DNA of 64,000 bases, taken from assembly GCA_016794505.1 (NCBI GenBank), contig JAEUJZ010000137.1, positions 62,001-126,000 of the forward strand, read 5' to 3'. The notes below the pieces were generated by a model that saw nothing but the letters and a program-made list of their open reading frames with translations, did not search any database and was not told the DNA's origin. The DNA comes from Myxococcales bacterium. Its GTDB lineage: Bacteria > Myxococcota_A > Polyangia > Palsa-1104 > JAEUJZ01. Positions 18,242 through 26,444 of the stretch are shown here, one piece after another. Within the stretch, counting starts at the first letter, position 1. The number at the start of each line of letters is the position of its first letter. The position numbers and the translations under genes were made by a program.

Positions 18242-18252
18242 TGACCAGGTCA
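18242..18252. promoter_or_regulatory. Perfect palindrome TGACC-A-GGTCA in a divergent promoter region
   Basis: An 11-base palindrome with a single central A lies between the divergent starts at 18104 and 18296, 43 bases before the operon ATG. Its placement suits an operator for a dimeric regulator. No other copy was identified, so function is speculative. Confidence 0.3.
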
Positions 18253-18295
18253 CGGTGTGCATGCCTTGGTAAGCGGAAGGCGCAAGGAGAACGAA

Positions 18296-19516
18296 ATGAC
18301 CGCCGACGATTTCTGGGCATACGAGAGTGATGCAGACGCGCTGAGCGACGCCGATCAAATGGATCTGTCTGAGCTCGACGACTTGGACGCGCTGGACGGA
18401 TTCGAAGATCTAGACGAGCTAGACGCATTCGAATTTGAAGAGGATGCGCTCGACTCGCTGAGCGATCTGGCCGATGACGATCAGCTAGACGAAGCCTTCG
18501 ATCTCATGGACGAAGGCTTCGAGCTAGATGACCTGGATGATCTTGAAGCCGATGAGCTGGATGACTTTGCACAGCGGCCGGGAAGTGCTCTGTATCTGCC
18601 GCGCACTCCCTCGTTGGTGACTGGCCCCGCTGCGCTAGCGGCAGCCCGGCAGCTCAATCCGCTGGTGCTGGCTTCGCTGCGCGGGGATGACGCCGATGCC
18701 TTGGTCCGTCGTCTGCGCAACGTCGCGCGTCGCGCTGCTCGGCGATTTGGCGTGGGCCGTATTCTCGGACGCGTGCGCCGCGTCGCAGGTGGGCTGGTTC
18801 GCCGCGTGGGTCGGGTGGCCTTGCGCGCACTGCCCGTCATTCAGCGCATCGCTCGCGTAGCGGGCCCATGGGGAACCATGCTGTCAGCGGGCATCGGTGC
18901 CGTTCGCGGCTTGGCTTCGGGGGGTGGGCTGCGTGGCGCGCTGGCCGGTGCGGTCGGGGGCATCGTGCCCGGCTTTGCTGGACGCCTTGCATCCACGGTA
19001 TTGCGCGGAAACGGTGCGGATCATGACGCGGCCATGGATGCGCTGGCGGACATGGCCGATGCGGGACAGGCTCCTGCCGCGGTGGCGTTGCCCGTGGCGT
19101 CTGCCTTGGCAGCCAGTACGGTCGCAGGCCAAGGACTGCAGCGCGCGGGCGTGCTTGCGCCTCGCACCGCGTTGGTGCTGCCTGCCACCCGAGCGGCCGA
19201 GCGCATCTTCTTGGCCAGCGCGGGCGCACTGCCCGGATCGGCAGGCCAGCGCGTACGCCTGATGCGCCTAGCCGCTCGTGCAGCGGCGCTGCGCTTGGGT
19301 CAACAGGGAAGCCCAGCGCGCACGGCGCGAGCGATTCCGACCGCAGCACGCCAGGCCGTACAGCGTGTCATACAGACCGCACGACGGGCACCGCGGCTTG
19401 GCCTTAGCACGCGCATGGCCGCGCTGCGTCGCCTGCTGCTGCGTCAGCGCTTGATCCGTCGCTGGATGCGACAGATGGGCATTCCACAGCTGGGCGCGGC
19501 CCGCCTGGACGCCTAA
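18296..19516 (+). CDS. Acidic/basic bipartite protein (first paralog), unknown function
   Basis: The 406-residue protein begins at ATG 18296 after AAGGAG; the frame stays open upstream to 18257 but lacks a site there. Residues about 1-95 are extremely acidic, with Asp/Glu/Leu/Ala/Phe clusters such as LSELDDLDALDGFEDL. From about 145 the chain turns abruptly Arg/Ala/Val/Gly-rich (RRLRNVARRAARRFGVGR), with hydrophobic glycine-rich segments (IGAVRGLASGGGLRGALAG). A helical part follows (DAAMDALADMADAGQAPAA), then a strongly basic tail rich in RR pairs. This bipartite layout resembles acidic-repeat proteins of unknown role seen in actinobacteria and cyanobacteria; that is recall, not a search result. 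It heads a six-gene operon and is paired with a related protein next door. Confidence 0.8.
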   Translation: MTADDFWAYESDADALSDADQMDLSELDDLDALDGFEDLDELDAFEFEEDALDSLSDLADDDQLDEAFDLMDEGFELDDLDDLEADELDDFAQRPGSALYLPRTPSLVTGPAALAAARQLNPLVLASLRGDDADALVRRLRNVARRAARRFGVGRILGRVRRVAGGLVRRVGRVALRALPVIQRIARVAGPWGTMLSAGIGAVRGLASGGGLRGALAGAVGGIVPGFAGRLASTVLRGNGADHDAAMDALADMADAGQAPAAVALPVASALAASTVAGQGLQRAGVLAPRTALVLPATRAAERIFLASAGALPGSAGQRVRLMRLAARAAALRLGQQGSPARTARAIPTAARQAVQRVIQTARRAPRLGLSTRMAALRRLLLRQRLIRRWMRQMGIPQLGAARLDA

Positions 19517-19597
19517 GGACCTTAGAAAAAACAGACACGGGAACGCTGGGTCGATCGCGGCCCAGACGTTCTTCCCACGCGAAAAAGGAGCACGGCA

Positions 19598-20683
19598 ATG
19601 CAGACCCCATTTGATACCGATCTGTTGGATGACGCGGCTGGTGACGAGCTGGATACCGACCTCGCTGACAGCGAAGGGTTCGAAGACGATGCGCTGGATG
19701 CCCTGGACGAAGGCGACGACAGCGAAGCGTTCGACGAATTCGACGACGACAGCTTCGACGGCGAAGGCCTGGATGACGACAGCATGTCTGCCGATTCCTT
19801 GGATGACGCGGGCGACGAGCTAGACGCCTTTGCAGAAGGCGACGATGAGCTCGACCTGGCTTCAGACATGGATGCCGGGGATGCCTTCGAAGACAGCGCC
19901 ATGGATGACGAAGCGCTGGTCGATGCGTTCAGCGATGCCCTGGACGCCGACGATGAAGAACAGTTCGTGGGCGCAGCGATCCGAAGACTGCGTCGCGCCG
20001 CGCGAACTCCGCTGGTGCGGCGCCTGCTGCAGCGCGCCATGCCGGCTGCACTGCGCCTAGCCCGACAGGCGGCGCCGCAGCTAAGCCGCGGCATCGGTCA
20101 GCTACGCGGCATTCTGGGTTCGCTGTCTATGGATGCCTTCGCCGATCTGGCCGCTGACTACGGCGACGAAGCGATGGATGCGTTTGCCCCGGTGACCGCT
20201 GCCATGGGCGCATTCCGCGTGGCCCGAGCGCTGCGTCAGCGTCAGCCCGGTCGCCTGCCGCGTCCCTTGGCTCGCGGCATCATGCGGGCGTCTCTGAGTG
20301 TGGCGCGAGCGCTTTCGCAGCGCGTAGGACCCAACGCCATGCGCGTGGTGCCGCATGTTCTGCGGGCCACGGCCGGACTGATCGCTCGCGGTCGCGTTCG
20401 TCCACGCCAAGTGCCTCAGGTCATTCGTCGAGCCGCGCAGCGGGTCGTGCGTAGCCCAGCCGCGATGCGTCGCTTGGCGCAGCCAAACCCTGCGGCGCGT
20501 CGGCTGCGGGCTCGCGCCCGCTTGGTGGTGCGTCGTCCCAGCGCTGCGACGGCAGGACCGCGCCCGATGACAGCCCGGCCGGGCCTGCGCCCACCGCTTG
20601 CCCGCCGCTATTTCCGGCCGGTTCCTGGGCGCCCCGGAACCTTCGATATCCGCGGGCCGGTGCGTCTGCAGTTCCGCCGCTAG
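19598..20683 (+). CDS. Acidic/basic bipartite protein (second paralog), unknown function
   Basis: The 361-residue product repeats the plan of its neighbour. An Asp/Glu-rich first ~120 residues (for example DLLDDAAGDELDTDLADSEG) lead into an Arg/Ala/Pro-rich basic half starting near RRLRRAARTPLVRRLL. A DAFADLAADYGDEAMDAF segment parallels DAAMDALADM of the first paralog. The module AMRVVPHVLRATAGLIARGR then VPQVIRRAAQRVV looks like amphipathic basic helices, and the end is rich in Arg/Pro (GTFDIRGPVRLQFRR). AAAGGAG lies ahead of ATG. The spacing to the first paralog is 81 bases and to the metallopeptidase gene 40. The two halves could self-associate by charge or bind nucleic acid or polyanionic surfaces; no enzyme motif is visible. 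Confidence 0.8.
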   Translation: MQTPFDTDLLDDAAGDELDTDLADSEGFEDDALDALDEGDDSEAFDEFDDDSFDGEGLDDDSMSADSLDDAGDELDAFAEGDDELDLASDMDAGDAFEDSAMDDEALVDAFSDALDADDEEQFVGAAIRRLRRAARTPLVRRLLQRAMPAALRLARQAAPQLSRGIGQLRGILGSLSMDAFADLAADYGDEAMDAFAPVTAAMGAFRVARALRQRQPGRLPRPLARGIMRASLSVARALSQRVGPNAMRVVPHVLRATAGLIARGRVRPRQVPQVIRRAAQRVVRSPAAMRRLAQPNPAARRLRARARLVVRRPSAATAGPRPMTARPGLRPPLARRYFRPVPGRPGTFDIRGPVRLQFRR

Positions 20684-20723
20684 TCCGCGCAATCCACGCC
20701 ACAGGCAGTCCACCGAGAAGAAC

Positions 20724-22031
20724 ATGGACCCAGGGCTTCGACAGTTTCTGACGGCCAAAGCGCGCAACCTGATGTACCGAGCGCGCCGACTGACTCGCTT
20801 GGATCAGCACTCGCTGGGGATCCGGCCCGAGGACCGTCCGTTCGTTCCGAGCGATGCCCACTTTGTCGCGGCCAATCGACGCTTGTCAGACATTGATCGT
20901 GATGTGCGCGCGGCCCTGTCTGCGATGTCGTCTGCCATGGCGCGACCCGACAGCAGCGCGCAGCAGATCTTGGCGCAGTGCGCCTTGGTGGAACGCCAAG
21001 TCGATCGAGCCCGCCGCGCGTACGGCCTGTTCTTTGAAGTATTCAGCCAGCGCGGGACCGCGTTTGCGCGACCGCTTTCGGCCTGTGACACCGTGGCAGC
21101 GGACTGCTTTGCGGTGGTGCGAAAGAACGCGCCGGGCCTGCTGCAGATGCCGCTTCTCAAGCCGGTCACGTACCTTGAGCACAGCTTTTCTCCAGCCACC
21201 TTCCGACGCGGCGTGTTGCTGAGTCGCCTGCTGGGCGAACAGAACCCATTTCCCTTGGTGCGCATTCCATACGAGCGCATCGAGGCGCCGTGGGGAATGG
21301 GCGTTCTTCTGCACGAAGTCGGGCACAACCTGCAGTCCGACTTGGGAGTGTGGCACGAGACGCGCCTGGCTCTGCAGCGACGTGTGCTGCTGATCAGTCG
21401 CAATGGCTGGCTGACCCGCATCTGGTCGCGCTGGCATCGCGAGATCTTTGCCGATCTCTGCGCGCTGCTCTTGGGCGGGCCGGCTTCGGCGCGGGCGATG
21501 AAGGACTTTCTCGCGTACCCAGCGGCGCGTGTCCTTTCGTTCCGCCCGTTGGGTGTGCATCCGACACCGTATCTGCGCATCTTCATCCTGGCCGAGATGC
21601 TGCGGCGCATGGGCTTTGCCGATGATGCGCGGGTCTTGCGAGCGGTCTGGAATGACCTGTATCTGCCGCATGTCTCGACGGCTCGCGTGCCGCAGGGACT
21701 GCTGATCACCGCCGAGCGATTGATCCCACACGTCGTGGATGAAGTCGCGTTCCAGCCGCGCCGCGGGCTGGCGCAGCGGGCCTTGGCCGACATCATCCCG
21801 TTTGCCAAGGAAGACGAGCGACGCATCCACCAGGGTGCGCGCGAGCTTGCGCAAGGACGCGTTCCCAGCGCGCTGCCACCGCGCTTTGTGGTCAGCGCCA
21901 GCCGCGTGGCCTTCGAGCAGAAGTGGGCCCCGCCTGGTGTGATTGCCAAGACCGTGGTGCGTCACTTGACGCGCCAGTTGTTACCGCCAGCACCGCGCAC
22001 AGCCCACGCGGCCATTCCACTTTCTGCGTGA
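20724..22031 (+). CDS. Putative zinc metallopeptidase with HEVGH motif
   Basis: The 435-residue protein contains LLHEVGHNLQSDLG with the zinc-binding HExxH at residues 197-201. Thirty-nine residues on comes REIFADLCALLLGG, where Glu240 is a good candidate third ligand of a gluzincin-type site. No signal peptide is seen, so it is likely cytosolic or delivered by another route. The rest is mostly helical, and the C-terminal ~120 residues contain a region ending RFVVSASRVAFEQKWAPPG. ATG 20724 is preceded by GAGAAG; the frame is open upstream, overlapping the previous gene. I do not recognise a named peptidase family. In this operon it could process one of the bipartite proteins. Confidence 0.8.
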   Translation: MDPGLRQFLTAKARNLMYRARRLTRLDQHSLGIRPEDRPFVPSDAHFVAANRRLSDIDRDVRAALSAMSSAMARPDSSAQQILAQCALVERQVDRARRAYGLFFEVFSQRGTAFARPLSACDTVAADCFAVVRKNAPGLLQMPLLKPVTYLEHSFSPATFRRGVLLSRLLGEQNPFPLVRIPYERIEAPWGMGVLLHEVGHNLQSDLGVWHETRLALQRRVLLISRNGWLTRIWSRWHREIFADLCALLLGGPASARAMKDFLAYPAARVLSFRPLGVHPTPYLRIFILAEMLRRMGFADDARVLRAVWNDLYLPHVSTARVPQGLLITAERLIPHVVDEVAFQPRRGLAQRALADIIPFAKEDERRIHQGARELAQGRVPSALPPRFVVSASRVAFEQKWAPPGVIAKTVVRHLTRQLLPPAPRTAHAAIPLSA

Positions 22032-22050
22032 ACCAACGAGGGGACAGACC

Positions 22051-24321
22051 ATGAACGGACGACCATCGACCGTGAACCTGAATACGACCCCGCTGCGCCC
22101 GACCACTGCGGTGGACGATGTCTCGCGCAGTGTGGACGAGCTTCTGCGGCGCACGCTGCGCATCGGCGATCCCAACAACCCCGCCGAGCTTGCGGATGCG
22201 CTGCGGCGACACTACAGCGCGCAGGCGGCTCGCTTGGATCAAGAGTCGCTGGGCCTGCCAGTAAGTCCCGGCGCGACGCTCGATCTGATGATTCGCGCGG
22301 AGGCTCCACAAAGCGGCGCAAGTCCGATCGAGCGCGAAAGCGAGCGCGTACGCTGCGCGCTGGAGACCGATCTTGACTACCTGATCAACCACGCTGCCAA
22401 TCGCGAATGGCGCCCCGAGCTGCAGGGCTGGCGCTCGTCGATTCTGCGCGAGTTCGCCGACGCTACGGCTGCGGCGGGCTTCAGCCAAGATCCGGCGCAG
22501 CGCGACCGCGCGATGCTGGGCGTACGCAAGCTAGCCGAGTACGCGCGCATGTCGCGCTTGCTCAGCGTGCTGCACTATGAGCTGCGCCGCGAGTATCGTC
22601 GCTCGGCGACAACCTTGGACGAGTCCAGCAGCACGCTGCGCATTCGCATCGGCCAGTCCTTGTACAGCGCGGGACTCAGCGAAGGGGGCTTGCTGCTCAA
22701 CGTCCCCTTGATGGATCTGCGCAACCGCAGCACCGCACTCATCGAATCGCTGCGCGCACTGACGGAGGGGACCAGCACGCCGCAGGTGGGAATTGAAGAC
22801 CGCGGCAACCGCTTCGTCGCGTATCGCGAGGTGCTGAAAGCCATCGACGATCAAGGCGCGGCAGAGCTGCGTGTGTATCTGCGCGAAAGCAGCCTGCAGC
22901 AACACCTGGACTCCATCTTGGATGGAGTGGGCAGTGCCAGTACTCAGATCTCAGCCGAGGGGCTGCGCAACTTGGCATCGACCTTGCCCGCCGAGATCAG
23001 CCGCATTCAGCGACTGTACGAGCTGGTCGGCGGCGTCGTTGCTCGCTTTGCCAAGGACTGGCAGAGCATGGCCGAGCTGAGCCGCTTTCATCAAGCGCTG
23101 GGCCTGTTCATTCATGCGCTGATCTCGCTGCGATCCGGCGAGCGATTGGTGGACTTGGCCGTGCCGCTGGCCATGAACACCCGACAAGTCCGACAAGGCG
23201 ACGAAGGGCGCGAGCGCCTGCGCAAGCTCGTCGCATGGCGCGCCGAGTTCGCTCGGCAGGCCGACACCCATCAGGTTTCGCACGAGAACACGCTGGCCAA
23301 CCGGATGCTGCAAGCCCAGATCGATCGCGCCTTGTTCGACTTCGACCGCGCCATCGATCTGTATGCGCTGGGCTCAGGATCCACAAGTCAGTGGGGCCAG
23401 CATGAGATTCATGCCGTCTCGGCGGCAGAGATCTTCGAGCACCTCGTAGAGAAGCTAGCCGATCGGAAGAACGATGCTGGCTTGGCAGGCATCGCCTCGT
23501 CCGCAGCCAAGCTTTTGTCGCAGGACATCGAGATCTCGGATGACATGATGACGAAGCTGCTTGAGCAGCAGGCGACGACAGAGGCGCACTGGCATTCCAT
23601 CACCCGCAAGCAAGCGCCACCAGCCAGCGGCTCAGCCGACATTCGCCAAGCCTGTCTTGATCTGATTCGCGGCGAGACGCGGAAGAAACCAAAAGATCCC
23701 GAGTGGCCCATCCCCGACGATCTGGACTCGCAAGGCCAGCCAATCAACGTCGACCGACGAAGCACGCAGGAGCCTGCCGTGCCCATGAATCGCCTCACCC
23801 CGATCGTTGCGATGCAGGACATCCAGCGGCTCAGCTCAGATCTGCGCGATACGTTCTGCTTTCTCAACACGGCCATCCTGGCGTTGAGCGATCTGCAGTA
23901 CGCGCTCAAAGATCCCACGCAGCAAATCACGACTCGCTGGGACGCATGGCATCTCCTGCTAGCCGGCGACAAGAACAACAAGAGCGACAAGGACAAAAGT
24001 CCTCCCAGCAAGACCGAGCCCCAGGGACTGCCGGGCTTTAAGCCCTGGAGCGAGATCCAGAACAACGTCAAACCGGACGAGGTGAAAAAACATGTTGGGA
24101 GCTTCCTCCTGTGGGAGCCAGGGGATGCGGCGGAACAAGAGATCCTTCTTTGGACCAGTCGCTTGATCTACTGCCTGACGCTGATCCTTTCGGAACCCCA
24201 GAAGGCCATCGGATATCCACCGTTGGGGTCACCGACGACGACAGCAGAGCAGGCTGCGTCGCCACAGACCATGCAGTCCCCGGCGGGGAATCCCAAAGGC
24301 ACGGCCCCCCCGACCAAGTGA
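22051..24321 (+). CDS. Large helical protein, unknown function
   Basis: The 756-residue product has no signal peptide, no transmembrane segment and no motif I can name. It is rich in Leu, Arg, Ala, Glu and Gln with long predicted helices (for example SVDELLRRTLRIGDP, LTEGTSTPQVGIEDRG and DRALFDFDRAIDLYALG). The C-terminus is low-complexity Pro/Ser/Thr/Lys (from about 645, NNKSDKDKSPPSKTEPQG, and the last 25 residues). GAGGGGACAGACC precedes ATG, 19 bases after the metallopeptidase stop, so co-translation is likely. It may be a structural or scaffold component of the operon's complex. Confidence 0.8.
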   Translation: MNGRPSTVNLNTTPLRPTTAVDDVSRSVDELLRRTLRIGDPNNPAELADALRRHYSAQAARLDQESLGLPVSPGATLDLMIRAEAPQSGASPIERESERVRCALETDLDYLINHAANREWRPELQGWRSSILREFADATAAAGFSQDPAQRDRAMLGVRKLAEYARMSRLLSVLHYELRREYRRSATTLDESSSTLRIRIGQSLYSAGLSEGGLLLNVPLMDLRNRSTALIESLRALTEGTSTPQVGIEDRGNRFVAYREVLKAIDDQGAAELRVYLRESSLQQHLDSILDGVGSASTQISAEGLRNLASTLPAEISRIQRLYELVGGVVARFAKDWQSMAELSRFHQALGLFIHALISLRSGERLVDLAVPLAMNTRQVRQGDEGRERLRKLVAWRAEFARQADTHQVSHENTLANRMLQAQIDRALFDFDRAIDLYALGSGSTSQWGQHEIHAVSAAEIFEHLVEKLADRKNDAGLAGIASSAAKLLSQDIEISDDMMTKLLEQQATTEAHWHSITRKQAPPASGSADIRQACLDLIRGETRKKPKDPEWPIPDDLDSQGQPINVDRRSTQEPAVPMNRLTPIVAMQDIQRLSSDLRDTFCFLNTAILALSDLQYALKDPTQQITTRWDAWHLLLAGDKNNKSDKDKSPPSKTEPQGLPGFKPWSEIQNNVKPDEVKKHVGSFLLWEPGDAAEQEILLWTSRLIYCLTLILSEPQKAIGYPPLGSPTTTAEQAASPQTMQSPAGNPKGTAPPTK

Positions 24322-24356
24322 ACACGTAGTTCGTATAGCTGCGAAGGAGACTCGCA

Positions 24357-25448
24357 ATGAGCCTTAAGACAACAGAGACACTACGGCGTGGGCTGGCGCA
24401 GTACTTTCGGGAAGTTCTTCCGGGGCTGCCGCCAGAGCAACGCGACGCGTACCAAGCAGAGTTTCAGAAGCGGGCCGAGAGCCTGCTGCAGCGCGCGGCA
24501 GAGACCGGCGAGGCGACGTCCTTTCAGGATCTGATCGGCCTGGGCGATTCCGGCATGATGCCGTTCGATCAGGTCTCGGTACCTCGGCTGAAAGACGACT
24601 TTGACGAGTCGGTCATACCGACCCAGCTTCACGCCGCGGCCGAGCTTTACTTCATCTATCAGTACGAACGGATGAAGGTGTTCCAGGTCGTCAGCGTGCT
24701 CTTGCGCCTGTTCCACGAAGGGCGCATGCGCATTCAAAGCGGCCCCGGTGCTCGCGCGCTGTACTTGGTCGAGCGGCACCATCCGCTGCGCTACAAGACG
24801 CGCGATCGCGCGCTGGCGTATCGTCGAGCGTTCAACTATGGGCCGCAGACTGCGACGGATCGCGCGGTGGTGTATCGCGGCTTCCATCGGCAGTTCGTGG
24901 CGTTGGTGTCAGCGATCGCCCAGTACTTCCGCGATCTGTTGATCGGCGAAGTGATCCGCGGCGGTCACTTGATCAATCAGCGCCCGTTCGGCAGCCAGGC
25001 GACCATTCAGCGCCTGGGGGCTGATCTGCGCTGGCAGATGGATCGCGCAACGTACGGCAACATCGTCTCGCTAACGATGGAGACGAGCCAGTACCTAAAG
25101 ACCATCCTCGACATGCTGGAAGCGCCGGACATCAAAAAGGCGTTCGATGCCAACAACAAGTGGGATGTCATCGAAGCTGTGTCGCAGCGCTATCTCGGGG
25201 GAGCGGCTGAGCTTGCACAGCGTTCGAAGATGGCCGACGCGGGGCGACGCCTGCTTTCGTTTGTCGCGGACGAGCCGTTTAACGAGCGCGACTTCAACCT
25301 GTTCCAAACGCAGGTGCAGCCACTGGGAACGGTGGCCGAAGAGTGGATCGCCGCGTATCGCATGACCCCCGATGGGCGCAGCTTCCGTGGCGTGGCGCCG
25401 ACTTTGTCGACGACAGTGGGGCTGCAGCGCCCGGCCAGCGCGGCCTAG
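24357..25448 (+). CDS. Helical protein, unknown function
   Basis: The 363-residue protein begins with SLKTTETLRRGLAQYFREVL and is predicted to be almost entirely alpha-helical and soluble. Tyr and Arg are unusually frequent (ELYFIYQYERMKVFQVVSVL, RHHPLRYKTRDRALAYRR). No catalytic motif or family signature is recognised. GAAGGAGACTCGCA precedes ATG. The gap from the 756-residue gene is 35 bases and to the DUF4438 gene 24, which places it firmly in the operon. Confidence 0.8.
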   Translation: MSLKTTETLRRGLAQYFREVLPGLPPEQRDAYQAEFQKRAESLLQRAAETGEATSFQDLIGLGDSGMMPFDQVSVPRLKDDFDESVIPTQLHAAAELYFIYQYERMKVFQVVSVLLRLFHEGRMRIQSGPGARALYLVERHHPLRYKTRDRALAYRRAFNYGPQTATDRAVVYRGFHRQFVALVSAIAQYFRDLLIGEVIRGGHLINQRPFGSQATIQRLGADLRWQMDRATYGNIVSLTMETSQYLKTILDMLEAPDIKKAFDANNKWDVIEAVSQRYLGGAAELAQRSKMADAGRRLLSFVADEPFNERDFNLFQTQVQPLGTVAEEWIAAYRMTPDGRSFRGVAPTLSTTVGLQRPASAA

Positions 25449-25472
25449 ATCGATCACGAAAAGAGGTCCGCG

Positions 25473-26444
25473 ATGCATGCGACCCGTCTCACTGCACGTC
25501 CCGCGCAGAACCAGCGGACGCTGCGCTTTAATCGCGATCAGCTTGTGGCGGTGAGCTTGGCCGGGCAGATCGCCAATCCGCTGGTTCGCGCATCGCCCTA
25601 TCGCATTGGTCGCGATGGGGTGCTGCAGATCGTCCCTGGTACTGGGGGAATCGTACTCAATCGCCGCGTCGGCGATCGCGCCATCGGCCTGGCCGGCGAT
25701 CACGTCGAGCCAGGCGTGGCGCTGCGCAACAACGATCGCGAAGCGCAGGGCGGACCCGGCGCCGCCAACCGCGCGCTCTTGGCCTTGTCCTGCATCGGCA
25801 ATCGCGTGCAGGTTACAAGCGGCCCCGCGATGGGCGCGGTGGGCACGGTCACGGGCAAGCACGGCGGCATCAACCATGTGCTGGTGGACTTTCCGCCCAA
25901 CATCCTGCGTCGCCTGCGCATCGGCGATCGCATGCAGGTGGTGTCCTGCGGTCAGGGCATGGTGCTGCTCGACTTCCCGCAGATCCGCGCGCTGAACCTG
26001 TCGCCGCGGCTGCTCGCGCGGTGGGGCCTGCGGCCGCATGGCAGGCACCTCCATGTGCCGGTGACGCACTTCGTTCCAGCGGGGCTGATGGGCTCGGGGC
26101 TGGGCCGCTCGGATGGCGTGCTCGGCGACTGTGACATCCAGCTTTCAGACGCCAGGCTGCGACGTCGTTTCCGACTGGATTCCCTGCGCTTTGGCGACTT
26201 GGTGGCCATTCGCCCCTTTGACAATCGCTTTGGCCCCAGCCGAAGCGAAGGCATGGTGACCGTCGGCGTGGTGGTGCATTCCGACAGCTATGTCGCGGGG
26301 CACGGACCGGGCGTCACGCCCCTTCTGATCGGCAGCACACAGCTTCTGCGCCCCTATCTCTCGCCGCAGGCCAACATTGCATTCCTGCTGGGGCTGCGCA
26401 GTTCTGAGACGTCTTCGCTGTCATCCCCGCCGCTCGCTTCGTGA
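25473..26444 (+). CDS. DUF4438 family protein
   Basis: The 323-residue product follows the DUF4438 pattern almost throughout: LVAVSLAGQIANP, YRIGRDGVLQIVPGTGGI, GDHVEPGVALRNND, ALLALSCIGNRVQVTSG, VTGKHGGINHVLVDFP, MGSGLGRSDGVLGDCDIQL, LRFGDLVAIRPFDNRFG and VVVHSDSYVAGHGPGVT. The family is conserved in bacteria and archaea, with structures known from Thermotoga but no settled function; the many invariant Gly, Asp and His residues suggest a metal or small-ligand site. AAAGAGGTCCGCG precedes ATG. It is the last gene of the six-gene operon. Its 3' 91 bases overlap a convergent regulator gene on the other strand. Confidence 0.9.
   Translation: MHATRLTARPAQNQRTLRFNRDQLVAVSLAGQIANPLVRASPYRIGRDGVLQIVPGTGGIVLNRRVGDRAIGLAGDHVEPGVALRNNDREAQGGPGAANRALLALSCIGNRVQVTSGPAMGAVGTVTGKHGGINHVLVDFPPNILRRLRIGDRMQVVSCGQGMVLLDFPQIRALNLSPRLLARWGLRPHGRHLHVPVTHFVPAGLMGSGLGRSDGVLGDCDIQLSDARLRRRFRLDSLRFGDLVAIRPFDNRFGPSRSEGMVTVGVVVHSDSYVAGHGPGVTPLLIGSTQLLRPYLSPQANIAFLLGLRSSETSSLSSPPLAS

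Noticed and set aside
20804..21965. Two long minus-strand frames opposite the metallopeptidase
   Set aside because: The plus frame has the HEVGH motif, a good site and operon spacing; the minus frames are Arg/Ser- or Gln/His-rich shadows.
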